64,000 bases of DNA from Flavobacterium chilense (GTDB lineage Bacteria > Bacteroidota > Bacteroidia > Flavobacteriales > Flavobacteriaceae), in NCBI RefSeq assembly GCF_001602525.1, contig NZ_LSYT01000001.1, positions 992,001 to 1,056,000 on the forward strand, read 5' to 3'. Each line of letters starts with the position of its first letter. The stretch's first letter is position 1. Positions 26,382 to 36,147 of the stretch are shown piece after piece. The translations under genes and the position numbers were made by a program. Below the pieces are notes generated by a model, which saw only the letters and a list, made by a program, of their open reading frames with translations, was not told the DNA's origin and did no database searches.

Positions 26382-27791
26382 TTATTTCGTGATGAATTTT
26401 GGATGGATTAAGTTGTCTAATGAATAAATCTCATCCCATTTTTCCTGAGTAATTAATTTTCTTTCGACCACTACAATTTCATGTACACTTTTATTCATTT
26501 TCAAAGCTTCACCAGCAATACTCGCACTTTCTTCGTAACCTAAAATTGGGTTAAGCTGTGTTACAATTCCAATGCTGTTCATGACTAAATTATAGCAATG
26601 ATCAACATTTGCTGTAATTCCGGTTACACATTTATCAATTAAAGTCTGAATAGCGTTTGATAGATAATCCAGCGACGTAAACATAGCAAAAGCAATCACA
26701 GGTTCCATTACATTCAATTGCAGTTGTCCGGCTTCGGCAGCCATTGTAACGGTTAAATCCTGACCAATCACATAAAAACAAGTTTGGTTTACTACTTCAG
26801 GAATTACCGGATTGACTTTTCCGGGCATAATAGAAGATCCCGGCTGACGTGCCGGTAAATTGATTTCGTTAAAACCTGTTCTTGGTCCGGAACTTAATAA
26901 TCTTAAGTCATTACAAATTTTAGAAATTTTAACCGCAGTTCTTTTTAAAGTCCCCATAATCTGAACATAAGCTCCGGTATCAACAGTTGCTTCGATCAAA
27001 TCAGGAGAAAGTGTTAACGGAATTCCGACTTCTTTTGCTAGATAGTTCACACAGATTTCAGGATATCCTTCAGGAGCATTTACTCTTGTACCAATTGCTG
27101 TGGCTCCCATATTGATTTCCAGAACAAGGCTTTGTGCTTCTTTTAATCTTCGGACATCTTCGCCTATTGTGGTTGCATACGATTTAAATTCCTGTCCTAA
27201 AGTCATCGGAACGGCGTCCTGCAATTGGGTTCTTCCCATTTTTAAAACGCTTTTAAATTCTTCTCCTTTTGCAGCAAAAGCAACTTCTAAGCCTTCTAAT
27301 GTTTTAATAAAACTTTCCATTTTCAGGTAAAGTGCAATTCTAAAAGCAGATGGATAAGCATCATTTGTAGACTGAGAACAGTTAACATGGTTGTTAGGAT
27401 GTAAAAAGTTGTATTCGCCTTTTTTATGTCCTAAAAATTCCAGACCAATATTAGCAATTACCTCATTAGCATTCATATTTACAGATGTTCCTGCTCCACC
27501 CTGAATTAAATCGCTTACAAATTCCTGATCAAATTTACCTGCAATAACCTGATCGCTTCCGTAGCAAATTGCTTCGGCAATTTTTGGGTCAAGCGCTCCG
27601 CAATCTTTATTAGCTAATGCAGCTGCTTTTTTTACATAACCTAATGCTTTGATAAAAAGCGGTTCTTTTGATATTGGAATTCCTGTAATATTAAAATTTT
27701 CTACAGCTCTGAAAGTTTGGATACCATAATACAGATGATTCGGAATGTCTAATTCTCCTAAAAAATCATGTTCTTTTCTTGTTGATTCCAT
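26382..27791 (-). CDS. aspA: Aspartate ammonia-lyase
   Basis: A cytosolic tetrameric enzyme that converts aspartate to fumarate and ammonia. The 469-aa length and the fumarase/aspartase signature 'GSSIMPGKVNP' near residue 320 are diagnostic, with catalytic Ser in that loop. Other conserved parts are 'GAGTSVNMNANEVIAN', 'SQSTNDAYPSAFRIA' and 'MGRTQLQDAVPMTLGQEF'. Aspartase is favoured over fumarase C because of the 'HLYYGIQTFRAVENF' N-terminus. It is monocistronic with a 332-base gap upstream (27792-28123) that shows no gene or clear motif beyond AT-rich promoter-like sequence. Confidence 0.95.
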   Translation of the reverse strand: MESTRKEHDFLGELDIPNHLYYGIQTFRAVENFNITGIPISKEPLFIKALGYVKKAAALANKDCGALDPKIAEAICYGSDQVIAGKFDQEFVSDLIQGGAGTSVNMNANEVIANIGLEFLGHKKGEYNFLHPNNHVNCSQSTNDAYPSAFRIALYLKMESFIKTLEGLEVAFAAKGEEFKSVLKMGRTQLQDAVPMTLGQEFKSYATTIGEDVRRLKEAQSLVLEINMGATAIGTRVNAPEGYPEICVNYLAKEVGIPLTLSPDLIEATVDTGAYVQIMGTLKRTAVKISKICNDLRLLSSGPRTGFNEINLPARQPGSSIMPGKVNPVIPEVVNQTCFYVIGQDLTVTMAAEAGQLQLNVMEPVIAFAMFTSLDYLSNAIQTLIDKCVTGITANVDHCYNLVMNSIGIVTQLNPILGYEESASIAGEALKMNKSVHEIVVVERKLITQEKWDEIYSLDNLIHPKFITK

Positions 27792-28123
27792 ATATAATAA
27801 ATTATTATGTTTTAATTTTAAAAATCACTGTAAAGCTACATCAAAGAACTATTATAATAAAGCATTTCAAATCAAAATATCACAAAGTTTTTCTAAAAAT
27901 CAACCCTAAAAATTAAACACTTATCATTTTAAGATTCAAAAAATATCAAATTAATAAAATTATAACATATAAAACAATCTCAAAATGTTTGAATATTAGG
28001 TAATAATTCTCTTTTTAGTTTGCTGGATTTTACATTTATGTATCAAAAATATGCCTCTTTACTATCTATTAATAAGCTCTTAATTATTATCTTTCGGCTT
28101 TGAAATAATTAGTAAAAACAAGA

Positions 28124-28702
28124 TTGAAAAAAGAGTCTGAATATTTCCTTGATAAAGAATACACTACTATAACTTATGGTAAAGATGATCTTAATTTTAA
28201 GGATTTTGAATGTTGTATTTTTAACAGCTGTAATTTTTCTGCCTGTACATTTTTAGCGGTTACCTTTATTGATTGTGTTTTTAATGATTGCATCTTTAAT
28301 GAAGCAAAAATCAATTATGTCGCTTTTAGAACTGTTACTTTTAATCGTTGTGAAATTAAAGAAGTGAATTTTGCGATGTGTGATAAACTTATTTTTGAAG
28401 TTCGTTTTAACGATTGCATTTTAGATTTCTCTAAATTTTATACCTTAAAAATAAAAGCAACTCCATTTATCAATTGCAGTTTGATTGCAGTAGATTTTAT
28501 GGCAGCAGATTTAACCAATGTGCTTTTTGACAATTGTGACTTATACCGCTCAGAATTTGACAAAGCTATTGCCAACAAAGCCGATTTTAAAACAAGCTAC
28601 AATTACACCATTGATCCATCAAAAACGAAACTGAAGAAAGCTGTTTTTGCCTTAACGGAATTAAAAGGATTATTGTTTAAACATGATGTGATTGTGAGTT
28701 AG
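28124..28702 (+). CDS. Pentapeptide repeat protein (Qnr/MfpA-like)
   Basis: A 192-residue protein built almost entirely of pentapeptide repeats A(N/D)LXX, visible as 'NFSACTFLAVTFIDCVFNDCIFNEA' and 'FNRCEIKEVNF', with Phe/Leu at the central position every five residues. Such right-handed quadrilateral helices mimic DNA; Qnr relatives protect gyrase from quinolones. The only in-frame start near the N-terminus is TTG at 28124, with a stop upstream, so TTG initiation is probable. It converges on the MFS gene with only 3 bases between stops. Gyrase protection here is inferred from fold alone. Confidence 0.85.
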   Translation: MKKESEYFLDKEYTTITYGKDDLNFKDFECCIFNSCNFSACTFLAVTFIDCVFNDCIFNEAKINYVAFRTVTFNRCEIKEVNFAMCDKLIFEVRFNDCILDFSKFYTLKIKATPFINCSLIAVDFMAADLTNVLFDNCDLYRSEFDKAIANKADFKTSYNYTIDPSKTKLKKAVFALTELKGLLFKHDVIVS

Positions 28703-28705
28703 TTA

Positions 28706-30118
28706 TCATTTACTTATTTTTTGATTTTTAGGAAGTATTGATTTTGGTAAAAGAATCAAAATAGACAATACTCCTGCTAAGCAAAAGAAATGAATAAATG
28801 CCGCGTACAAATAAGCATGATAAAAGTGTTCAAAATCTCTATTTTCTTTTAAAAAATAGTAGAATACACTTCCGGTCATTGTAATACCTAAAGCTCCAAA
28901 CAATTGCTGCAGTGTAGAATAAACTCCGGATGCACTTCCAATTCTGTTTTTAGGCAAATCTTTCAGCGCAATATTGGCAAATGAGGGTAAAACCAGTGCT
29001 ACGCCAAAACCATGCAACAGCATTACCAGATGTCCTGCTAAATCAATTATCTGGAAGTAAAAAAATACAAGCTGCAAAATCAAGACAACTATTAAAAGCA
29101 GTACACCAAAAATTAATACCGATTTACCAAAACGCAATACCAGCCTTGCAGAGAAAAATGAAGCAATAATAAAACCACTACCCTGAAATACGATAAAATA
29201 TCCTGCCTGCATAGGTGACAATTGAATCCCGTCCTGTAAAAAAACAGCAAGCACAAAAAAATAAGCATCCAGCATAAGCATAAACAATGCTGAAACACAA
29301 ATCGCCATATTGAAATTCTTGTTATTAAAAAGTTCTAAATCTAATAATGGTTCTTTCATTTTTAATTTTCTCTTTTTTTGCCTGAAAACAAATACTAAAA
29401 GAAATAATACAGCTATTGGTAAGGAAAATTTCATTAGATCGCTTTGTTCAACTCCAACAGTCATTGAAAATACCAACATAATAAGTCCAATACACAACAT
29501 ACAAGCACTTTTATAATCCATTTGCAAAGCGGAGTGATCTCTGGACTGATCCAGATAACGCATAGCCATTACAACAGCTATTAGACAAACAGGAATATTA
29601 ATAAGAAAGATATATCGCCAGGATTGATCAATAATAAAAGGTTTAAGCTCTACAAAAAATCCTCCTAAAAACTGTCCCAGCATGGTACCAATACCAATAG
29701 CAATTCCGTACCAGCCCATCGCATAAGTTCGCTCCTTATGATCTGTAAAAAGAACCTGTATGTAAGATAATACTTGTGGAGACATTAAACCTGCACTTAT
29801 TCCCTGAAAAAACCTCAAAACAATAAGCTGGTCAATAGTAATAGCTACACCACATCCTACAGAGCTAAACATAAAAAACAACATTCCTAAGATAAAAATG
29901 TTCTTTCTGCCATAATAATCCCCCATTTTTCCTCCAATTATTAAAAAAGAAGCAAACCCAACCATGTACATAGCAACTACCAACTGGATTTTTCCATTAG
30001 TCGAGCCAAGTCCCTGCTGAATTGATGGAATAGCAATATTTACAACGAAAATATCTAAAATTGTCAGCAGATGTGCTAACAATAATATAAGCAATGAAAT
30101 GTGTTTTTTATTTTTCAT
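28706..30118 (-). CDS. MFS multidrug transporter, DHA2 (14-TM) family
   Basis: An inner-membrane proton-driven drug exporter resembling EmrB/QacA. It has about 14 hydrophobic helices; motif A-like 'GGKMGDYYGRKNIFILG' sits after helix 2, 'RFFQGISAGLMSPQVLS' is motif B-like, and 'GWYGIAIGIGTMLGQFLGGFF' is motif C. The N-terminal 'LTILDIFVVNIAIPSI' is typical of DHA2 pumps. The upstream TetR gene on the same strand, 40 bases away, and an operator-like half palindrome at 30124-30139 indicate TetR control. Substrates are unknown. Confidence 0.92.
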   Translation of the reverse strand: MKNKKHISLLILLLAHLLTILDIFVVNIAIPSIQQGLGSTNGKIQLVVAMYMVGFASFLIIGGKMGDYYGRKNIFILGMLFFMFSSVGCGVAITIDQLIVLRFFQGISAGLMSPQVLSYIQVLFTDHKERTYAMGWYGIAIGIGTMLGQFLGGFFVELKPFIIDQSWRYIFLINIPVCLIAVVMAMRYLDQSRDHSALQMDYKSACMLCIGLIMLVFSMTVGVEQSDLMKFSLPIAVLFLLVFVFRQKKRKLKMKEPLLDLELFNNKNFNMAICVSALFMLMLDAYFFVLAVFLQDGIQLSPMQAGYFIVFQGSGFIIASFFSARLVLRFGKSVLIFGVLLLIVVLILQLVFFYFQIIDLAGHLVMLLHGFGVALVLPSFANIALKDLPKNRIGSASGVYSTLQQLFGALGITMTGSVFYYFLKENRDFEHFYHAYLYAAFIHFFCLAGVLSILILLPKSILPKNQKISK

Positions 30119-30123
30119 AATAT

Positions 30124-30139
30124 ATAGAATGATCTATCT
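30124..30139. promoter_or_regulatory. Second TetR operator-like site before the MFS gene
   Basis: TAGAATGATCTATCTA matches 14 of 16 bases of the palindrome at 30752-30777 and lies in the 40-base gap between the TetR and MFS genes. Confidence 0.55.
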
Positions 30140-30158
30140 ATTTTTAATTAAAAAAAAA

Positions 30159-30725
30159 TTAGAATAATTGATTAATAGCTTTTTTTACCTCGTTCAGATC
30201 ATTAGTATTTCCTTGAATACTTGCTGATACTACGGCACCTTCTATCATCAAAAAGATAATATTTACCAAATTATCTTTTTCTATTGAAAGATTTTGTTGT
30301 GTGCTAATTTCAGAAACAATTGCATTAATATAATCACGATGACGTTGTTTATGAGCAATAACGAATTGCTCTATTTTTAAATCCGTACGTCCTATTTCTG
30401 CATTTATCTTAATAAAATGACATCCTGAATGATTTGCCTCATTCTGTAGTCTGATACGATAATCAATCAATTTAAGAAGCTTTTTTACAGGCTGTTGCTC
30501 TTCTTTTAAATAATCATCAAGATTTTCAAAATATTCTATTTCCTGCTGCTCAAGATAACTGTACAATAAATCATTTTTGGATTCAAAATGTTTATACAGA
30601 GAACCTATAGCAATATCAGCCTCAGCAATAATCTGATTAATTCCTGTACTGTTAAATCCCTGATGGTAAAACAAACGAGCGGCTGTATCCAGTATTCGTT
30701 CTTTTACGCTTTTTTTCTGGTCCAT
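30159..30725 (-). CDS. TetR-family repressor
   Basis: A regulator of about 188 residues. The N-terminal TetR helix-turn-helix reads 'KERILDTAARLFYHQGFNSTGINQIIAEADIAIGSLYKHFESKNDLLYSYL'; the remaining helical domain binds ligand and dimerises. The frame is open to 30743 but the preceding Lys-rich codons make the ATG at 30725 (MDQKKSVKERIL) a better start. It precedes the MFS pump and has a perfect 26-bp palindrome in its promoter, so it likely represses both genes until a drug-like ligand binds. Confidence 0.9.
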   Translation of the reverse strand: MDQKKSVKERILDTAARLFYHQGFNSTGINQIIAEADIAIGSLYKHFESKNDLLYSYLEQQEIEYFENLDDYLKEEQQPVKKLLKLIDYRIRLQNEANHSGCHFIKINAEIGRTDLKIEQFVIAHKQRHRDYINAIVSEISTQQNLSIEKDNLVNIIFLMIEGAVVSASIQGNTNDLNEVKKAINQLF

Positions 30726-30751
30726 TTTCTTTTTTTTGAGCAAAGATAATT

Positions 30752-30777
30752 AAAAATAGATAGATCTATCTATTTTT
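30752..30777. promoter_or_regulatory. Perfect 26-bp palindromic operator of the TetR gene
   Basis: AAAAATAGATAGA and its exact reverse complement meet at 30764/30765, 27-52 bases upstream of the repressor ATG. The core TAGATAGATCTATCTA recurs in degenerate form at 30124-30139. Confidence 0.85.
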
Positions 30778-30858
30778 TATTTATAAAAATTTGACACGTT
30801 TCAGGAGGCTGGTTTTGTATTCAGTAAATTTCTGTAAAATCAATTCAATAAAAGAAAA

Positions 30859-31356
30859 CTACAAAGCTTTACCCATTACATAATCTTCCATCAAATATCC
30901 GTTTCCAATTTCTATATCAACTGTCTCCTTAATATCGAAACCTAATTTTTTATAGAAATTTAATGCCGGATTAAAACGATTTACATTTAATAAAAGATGA
31001 TTCGAATTGTTTTCTGCAGCTAATTTTTCGATAAATTCAAAAACTTTTTTGCCATACCCTTTTCCTTGTGTTTCCGGAAGAAGATAAATTTTATGAATTT
31101 TTGTTGCGGATTTATCTTTATAATTGTGCTCAATTCCAATAAATCCAATACTCGATTCTGAATCTAAAATTAAATAAAACAACTGTTCCTTATTTTCAAT
31201 CTGCTTTGTCAGTGCTTCATCAGAATAAAACAAACCTAACATATAATCTAATTGTTCCTGAGATAATATTTCTCCGTAAGTAATAGGCCAGGTGATATTT
31301 GTAATTTCCTGAATTGTTTTGATATCATTTAAACCTGCTGCTGAAATCGTAATCAT
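30859..31356 (-). CDS. GNAT family N-acetyltransferase
   Basis: A 165-residue acetyl-CoA-dependent acetyltransferase. The GNAT fold is visible as 'IGFIGIEHNY', the acetyl-CoA loop 'KIHKIYLLPETQGKGYGKKVFEFIEKLA' (Q-x-x-G-x-G) and 'LNVNRFNPALNFYKKLGFDIKETVDIEIG'. The acceptor substrate cannot be inferred. It starts 20 bases downstream of the GMP reductase gene's stop... on the same strand, so the two may be co-transcribed, but a shared role is not evident. Confidence 0.87.
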   Translation of the reverse strand: MITISAAGLNDIKTIQEITNITWPITYGEILSQEQLDYMLGLFYSDEALTKQIENKEQLFYLILDSESSIGFIGIEHNYKDKSATKIHKIYLLPETQGKGYGKKVFEFIEKLAAENNSNHLLLNVNRFNPALNFYKKLGFDIKETVDIEIGNGYLMEDYVMGKAL

Positions 31357-31376
31357 ATTGTATTTTAAAATATATT

Positions 31377-32417
31377 TTAATTTGTAAAAACTTGATTTTC
31401 CTGTTCACTCACTCTGATAAAAGTAGTTCGTTTGGTGAGCTCTTTTAATCTCGAAGCGCCAACATACGTACATGTACTTCGCAAACCACCCAAAATATCC
31501 AAAACTGTATTGATAACCTGACCTTTAAAGGGAACCTGAACTGTTTTTCCTTCGCTTGCCCTGTATTCTGCCACTCTGCCTACATATTTATCCATGGCGG
31601 TCGTAGAACTCATTCCGTAAAATTGTTTGAATCTCTGACCATCAATTTCAATTAGTTCTCCCCCGCTTTCAGTATGTCCTGCCAGCATTCCGCCCAACAT
31701 TACAAAATCAGAACCTGCACCAAAAGCTTTTGCAATATCTCCGGGAGTACTACAGCCGCCATCACTTATAATATGTCCGCCTAAACCATGAGCAGCATCG
31801 GCACATTCTATAATAGCTGAAAGTTGCGGATATCCAACACCCGTTTTTACGCGGGTTGTACAAACTGAACCTGGTCCAATTCCTACTTTTACAATATCAG
31901 CTCCAACCAATAGTAGTTCTTCTACCATTTCGCCTGTTACTACATTTCCTGCAATAATGACTTTATCGGGATATTGTCGGCGCATTTGCTTTAAGAACTG
32001 AACAAAATGCTCTGAATATCCGTTAGCAACATCAATACAAATAAATTTCAGACCGGGATTTGCTTTAATAATCTGACTGATTTTTATAAAGTCTTCTGCT
32101 CCTGTTCCTGTACTTATAGCAATGTAATCATAGAAATCCGGTGCTACATTTTTCAGAAAAGCATTCCACTGCTGAAGTGTGTAATGTTTATGAATGGCTG
32201 TAAAAAGTTTTTCTTTGGCCAGAACTTTTGCCATCTCAAAAGTACCAACAGTGTCCATATTGGCCGCCATAATTGGAATCCCTGTCCAGCTTGCGGTACT
32301 GTGTAAAAATTTGAAATTACGTTCTAATGAGACTTCTGACCTACTTTTTAATGTAGATCGTTTTGGTCTAATCATCACATCTTTAAACCCTAATTTAAGA
32401 TCAGTTTCTATTCTCAT
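31377..32417 (-). CDS. guaC: GMP reductase
   Basis: An NADPH-dependent enzyme that deaminates GMP to IMP in purine interconversion. The IMPDH/GMPR TIM barrel is clear: '[25 protein letters not shown]', '[18 protein letters not shown]', the catalytic Cys loop '[22 protein letters not shown]', and '[25 protein letters not shown]'. The 346-aa length, with no CBS domains, distinguishes GMP reductase from IMP dehydrogenase. A -7 box TATATTTG lies at 32440-32447 on the minus strand. Confidence 0.94.
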   Translation of the reverse strand: MRIETDLKLGFKDVMIRPKRSTLKSRSEVSLERNFKFLHSTASWTGIPIMAANMDTVGTFEMAKVLAKEKLFTAIHKHYTLQQWNAFLKNVAPDFYDYIAISTGTGAEDFIKISQIIKANPGLKFICIDVANGYSEHFVQFLKQMRRQYPDKVIIAGNVVTGEMVEELLLVGADIVKVGIGPGSVCTTRVKTGVGYPQLSAIIECADAAHGLGGHIISDGGCSTPGDIAKAFGAGSDFVMLGGMLAGHTESGGELIEIDGQRFKQFYGMSSTTAMDKYVGRVAEYRASEGKTVQVPFKGQVINTVLDILGGLRSTCTYVGASRLKELTKRTTFIRVSEQENQVFTN

Positions 32418-32439
32418 GGCTTTAAGTTTTCGTTACTCT

Positions 32440-32447
32440 CAAATATA
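32440..32447 (-). promoter_or_regulatory. -7 promoter element of guaC
   Basis: TATATTTG on the minus strand, 22 bases before the guaC start, matches TAnnTTTG. Confidence 0.55.
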
Positions 32448-32587
32448 CCAATTTTGAAAGTGAAGTCTTATAATTCATTCAAAAACTAATCACCCAGTTA
32501 TTAACAATTTTTCGATTGAAGCGCGTTTTAGCTTCGTTCAACTTGGAAAACCTGAAACTAAAATTTAAGAAAACTTAAAACAAAAAA

Positions 32588-33181
32588 CTACCCGTGAATC
32601 GTTTCACCTTTACCGTAATTGGTAATAATTGATTCTTCAAAAGCCAGCCATTCTCTCCAGCGTTTTTCAACATCAATTCCAACTCCGTATTTTCTTGCGT
32701 AAGTAATAAAAGTGGTATAATGTCCTGCTTCACTTTCCATCAAATCTCTGTAAAAAGCAGCTAATTCTTCATCTTTAATATTTTCTGAAAGCACTTTAAA
32801 ACGCTCGCAGCTTCTGGCTTCGATCATGGCAGAGAATAATAATCTTTCTACTAAACCTGATACACGGCTTCCGTCGCCACTTTTCTTCATGTATAAGTAA
32901 AGCTCGTTTACGTAGTCGTCTTTGCGTTCACGTCCTAATTTTAATCCTCTTTTGATGATAATATTATGAACCTGCTCGAAATGATCGATTTCTTCTTTGG
33001 CTAAAGCCAATAAATCCTGTACTAAATCCTGATGTTCAGAATTATTAGTAATGATAGTAATCGCATTGGTTGCTGCTTTTTGCTCGCACCACGCATGATC
33101 TGTCAGGATTTCTTCAATGTTTTTCTCTACAATATTTACCCATCTTGGGTCTGTTGGTAATTGTAATCTTAATACGCCCAT
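32588..33181 (-). CDS. miaE: tRNA-(ms2io6A)37 hydroxylase family protein
   Basis: A 197-residue non-heme diiron protein of the MiaE family, which hydroxylates the isopentenyl group of ms2i6A at position 37 of certain tRNAs. The four-helix ferritin-like bundle supplies the ligands in 'EQKAATNAI', 'ALAKEEIDHFEQVH' (ExxH), 'SAMIEARSCERFKVL' and 'DLMESEAGHYTTF' (ExxH). It lies between guaC and glyA on the same strand but separated by a terminator-like hairpin from glyA. Hydroxylation in this organism is inferred from the family. Confidence 0.9.
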   Translation of the reverse strand: MGVLRLQLPTDPRWVNIVEKNIEEILTDHAWCEQKAATNAITIITNNSEHQDLVQDLLALAKEEIDHFEQVHNIIIKRGLKLGRERKDDYVNELYLYMKKSGDGSRVSGLVERLLFSAMIEARSCERFKVLSENIKDEELAAFYRDLMESEAGHYTTFITYARKYGVGIDVEKRWREWLAFEESIITNYGKGETIHG

Positions 33182-33232
33182 TTCTTAAATTATGAGTTAT
33201 GAGTTAAAAGTTATGAGTTATAAAAGCAAAAA

Positions 33233-33265
33233 TCGAAAGTCAAAATTAAGACTTTTGACTTTCGA
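33233..33265 (-). terminator. Terminator between glyA and miaE
   Basis: TCGAAAGTCAAAA and TTTTGACTTTCGA pair perfectly around 7 nt. On the minus strand the stem is followed by TTTTTGCTTTT, 28 bases after the glyA stop. The adjoining 33189-33222 has repeated 'ttatgagtta' units. Confidence 0.78.
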
Positions 33266-33292
33266 CTTTAAAAACTTTAAGACTTATCTTTT

Positions 33293-34567
33293 TTAGTAAA
33301 CGAAAATTGGTCTTTCGCTCATCATTTCATTTACTTCGTTTGCTACTTCTTCGATAACTGCTTCGTTGGTATGATCCGTTAAAACTTTATCAATAAGTGC
33401 TACTATAGTTTCCATATCTTCTTCTACTAAACCACGAGTTGTGATTGCAGCTGTTCCAACACGAATTCCTGAAGTTACAAATGGTGATTTATCATCAAAT
33501 GGAACCATATTTTTATTTACTGTAATTTCTGCTTTTACTAATGCATTTTCAGCTTCTTTACCAGAAATATTTTTATTTCTTAAGTCAATAAGCATCATGT
33601 GGTTATCTGTTCCGCCAGAAATAATATTGTATCCTCTTTTTACAAAAGCATCTGCCATTGCATTTGCATTTTTTTGTAATTGCATTGCATAAGTAAAGAA
33701 CTCATCTTTTAGCGCTTCACCAAAAGCTACAGCTTTTGCAGCGATAATATGCATTAAAGGTCCACCTTGATTTCCAGGAAAAACAGCTAAGTCTAATAAT
33801 GAAGACATCATTCTGATTTCTCCTTTTGGAGTTTTTATACCTTGTGGGTTTTCGAAATCTTTCCCCATTAAGATCAAACCTCCGCGTGGTCCGCGTAATG
33901 TTTTGTGAGTTGTTGTAGAAACGATATGACAATGTGGAATTGGATCGTTTAATAATCCTTTTGCAATAAGACCTGCAGGGTGTGAAATATCAGCAAATAA
34001 AATAGCTCCAACGCTGTCAGCGATTTGTCTAAAACGTGCAAAATCCATATCACGAGAATAAGCTGATGCTCCTGCGATGATTAATTTTGGCTGCTCTTTT
34101 GTTGCAATTTCCTGAATTTTATCATAGTCTAAACGACCAGTTTCTGCATCTACACCGTAAAATACTGGACGGTATAAACGACCTGAGAAGTTTACCGGAG
34201 AACCGTGAGTTAAGTGACCTCCATGAGATAAATCAAAACCTAAAATAGTATCACCAGGGTTTAAACAAGCGTGGTAAACTGCTGTATTTGCCTGAGATCC
34301 TGAGTGTGGCTGAACGTTTGCATATTCAGCACCAAATAATTCTTTAGCTCTGTCAATTGCAATTTGCTCAATAACGTCAACTACCTCGCAACCGCCGTAG
34401 TATCTTTTGCCAGGATATCCCTCGGCATATTTGTTAGTTAAAACAGAACCAGCTGCTTCCATTACTTCGTCACTTACAAAATTCTCTGAAGCAATAAGCT
34501 CTAATCCGTGAATTTGTCTGTCTTGTTCCTCTAGTATAAGGTCAAAAATTTGTTCGTCGCGTTGCAT
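33293..34567 (-). CDS. glyA: Serine hydroxymethyltransferase
   Basis: A PLP enzyme that interconverts serine and glycine with transfer of a one-carbon unit to tetrahydrofolate. The family hallmarks are '[43 protein letters not shown]', the PLP lysine in '[15 protein letters not shown]' and '[22 protein letters not shown]'. The frame stays open to 34618, but ATG at 34567 ([11 protein letters not shown]) gives the usual N-terminus and lies after a TATTTTTG promoter box. It is divergent from the fumarylacetoacetase gene, with overlapping promoters. Confidence 0.95.
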   Translation of the reverse strand: MQRDEQIFDLILEEQDRQIHGLELIASENFVSDEVMEAAGSVLTNKYAEGYPGKRYYGGCEVVDVIEQIAIDRAKELFGAEYANVQPHSGSQANTAVYHACLNPGDTILGFDLSHGGHLTHGSPVNFSGRLYRPVFYGVDAETGRLDYDKIQEIATKEQPKLIIAGASAYSRDMDFARFRQIADSVGAILFADISHPAGLIAKGLLNDPIPHCHIVSTTTHKTLRGPRGGLILMGKDFENPQGIKTPKGEIRMMSSLLDLAVFPGNQGGPLMHIIAAKAVAFGEALKDEFFTYAMQLQKNANAMADAFVKRGYNIISGGTDNHMMLIDLRNKNISGKEAENALVKAEITVNKNMVPFDDKSPFVTSGIRVGTAAITTRGLVEEDMETIVALIDKVLTDHTNEAVIEEVANEVNEMMSERPIFVY

Positions 34568-34592
34568 TTTTTCGTTTTTCGTTAATTTCCTG

Positions 34593-34641
34593 CAAAAATA
34601 CAAAAAAACGTTTGTCAAACTGTTAGATTATGATATATTTG
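34593..34641. promoter_or_regulatory. Divergent glyA / fumarylacetoacetase promoters
   Basis: On the plus strand TTG at 34612-34614 and TATATTTG at 34634-34641 are 19 bases apart (fumarylacetoacetase). On the minus strand TATTTTTG at 34600-34593 serves glyA, and TTG at 34618-34616 would be its -33 box at a short 15-base spacing. The two -33 boxes share the palindromic sequence GTTTGTCAAAC (34610-34620). Confidence 0.65.
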
Positions 34642-34676
34642 ACATAGAATTTTTCAACAAATAATTAACATCCAAC

Positions 34677-35960
34677 ATGCCAATAACCGCCAACGATACC
34701 AAAAGAAAATCATGGTTAGAAGTACCAGAACATAGCGACTTCCCTATTCAAAATATTCCTTTCGGTGTATTTCTTACTAAAGAAAATGTCGTTACTGTAG
34801 GAACAAGAATTGGCGATTACGCTATAGATTTAGGGGCTTTACAACAATTAAACTATTTTGAGGGAATAGATTTAACAGATGATATGTTTATGCAGGACAC
34901 GCTAAATGATTTTATTTCTGACGGAAAAAAAACATGGCGTTTGGTTCGAAATCGTATCGCTGATATTTTCGACGAGACTAATCCACAGCTTAGAGATTCA
35001 ACAAAAGATCGAGATATTGTTATTTTTAAAATTGACGATGTCGAGATGCAATTACCGGTTTTAATTGGTGATTATACAGACTTTTATTCGAGTAAAGAAC
35101 ATGCCACAAACGTTGGTAAAATGTTTCGTGATCCGGAGAATGCCTTGTTACCAAACTGGTTACACATTCCTGTAGGATATCATGGAAGAAGTTCTACTAT
35201 TGTTCCGTCCGGAATTCCGGTTCACAGACCAATGGGACAAACTTTACCTGCCGGCGAGAAATACCCTGTTTTTGGTCCGTCCCGTTTGGTCGATTTTGAA
35301 TTAGAAACCGCTTTTATTACTACTGATGTAAACATAATGGGAGAAAATATCCCAACTTATGAGGCTGAAGATTATATTTTCGGAATGGTTTTACTAAATG
35401 ACTGGAGTGCACGTGATATTCAAAAATGGGAATATGTACCACTTGGACCATTCTTAGCCAAAAACTTTGCTACATCAATTTCACCGTGGATTGTAACTAT
35501 GGATGCTTTGGAGCCTTTTAGAACTAAAGGTCCAAAACAAGATCCGTCACCGCTTCCTTATTTACAGACTAAAGGAAAAAAAGCTTTTGACATTCATTTA
35601 GAAGTTTCACTGAAACCGGAAGACAAGGAAGAAACTGTAATTTCAAAATCGAATTTCAAATATTTATACTGGTCAATGGCTCAGCAATTAACACACCATA
35701 CATCAAACGGATGTCGTATTAATTCTGGCGATATGATGGGATCCGGAACTATTTCAGGACCAACTCCTGACAGTTTTGGTTCTATGCTCGAATTAACCTG
35801 GGGCGGAAAAAATCCGCTTAAGCTAAACGATGGCAGTGAGCGTAAATTTATTGAAGATAATGATACAGTAATCATCAGAGGTTTCTGCGAAAGCAATGAA
35901 GTTCGAATTGGATTTGGAGAAGTTGCAAGTCAATTGCTACCTCCTTTTGTGAGACAATGA
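34677..35960 (+). CDS. fahA: Fumarylacetoacetase
   Basis: The last enzyme of tyrosine/phenylalanine degradation, hydrolysing fumarylacetoacetate to fumarate and acetoacetate. The N-terminal SH3-like domain begins 'SWLEVPEHSDFPIQNIPFGVF'; the catalytic FAH domain has 'YTDFYSSKEHATNVGKMFR', 'IPVGYHGRSSTIVPSG', 'ELETAFI' and 'NDWSARDIQKWEYVPLGPFLAKNFATSISPW', which hold the Ca/Mg ligands and the catalytic His. The 427-aa length is typical. It is monocistronic and ends at a strong terminator. Confidence 0.95.
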   Translation: MPITANDTKRKSWLEVPEHSDFPIQNIPFGVFLTKENVVTVGTRIGDYAIDLGALQQLNYFEGIDLTDDMFMQDTLNDFISDGKKTWRLVRNRIADIFDETNPQLRDSTKDRDIVIFKIDDVEMQLPVLIGDYTDFYSSKEHATNVGKMFRDPENALLPNWLHIPVGYHGRSSTIVPSGIPVHRPMGQTLPAGEKYPVFGPSRLVDFELETAFITTDVNIMGENIPTYEAEDYIFGMVLLNDWSARDIQKWEYVPLGPFLAKNFATSISPWIVTMDALEPFRTKGPKQDPSPLPYLQTKGKKAFDIHLEVSLKPEDKEETVISKSNFKYLYWSMAQQLTHHTSNGCRINSGDMMGSGTISGPTPDSFGSMLELTWGGKNPLKLNDGSERKFIEDNDTVIIRGFCESNEVRIGFGEVASQLLPPFVRQ

Positions 35961-35994
35961 AGAGCAGATGCAGCATCTGAAGAGATCTAGAAAT

Positions 35995-36026
35995 AAAAAA
36001 ACCTTGGTTACCACCAAGGTTTTTTT
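35995..36026 (+). terminator. Terminator of the fumarylacetoacetase gene
   Basis: AAAAAACCTTGGT and ACCAAGGTTTTTT pair perfectly around 5 nt, about 35 bases after the stop codon. Confidence 0.88.
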
Positions 36027-36147
36027 ATACCGCTACGTTTTTTATTCTTACTTATGCTGAATGCTATATCTCGGCTTAAGGTGTAAAGTTTTTATATTTA
36101 CAGACTTCGACTTGGTTCAGTTTGACAAAATATAAAAAAGAACTATT

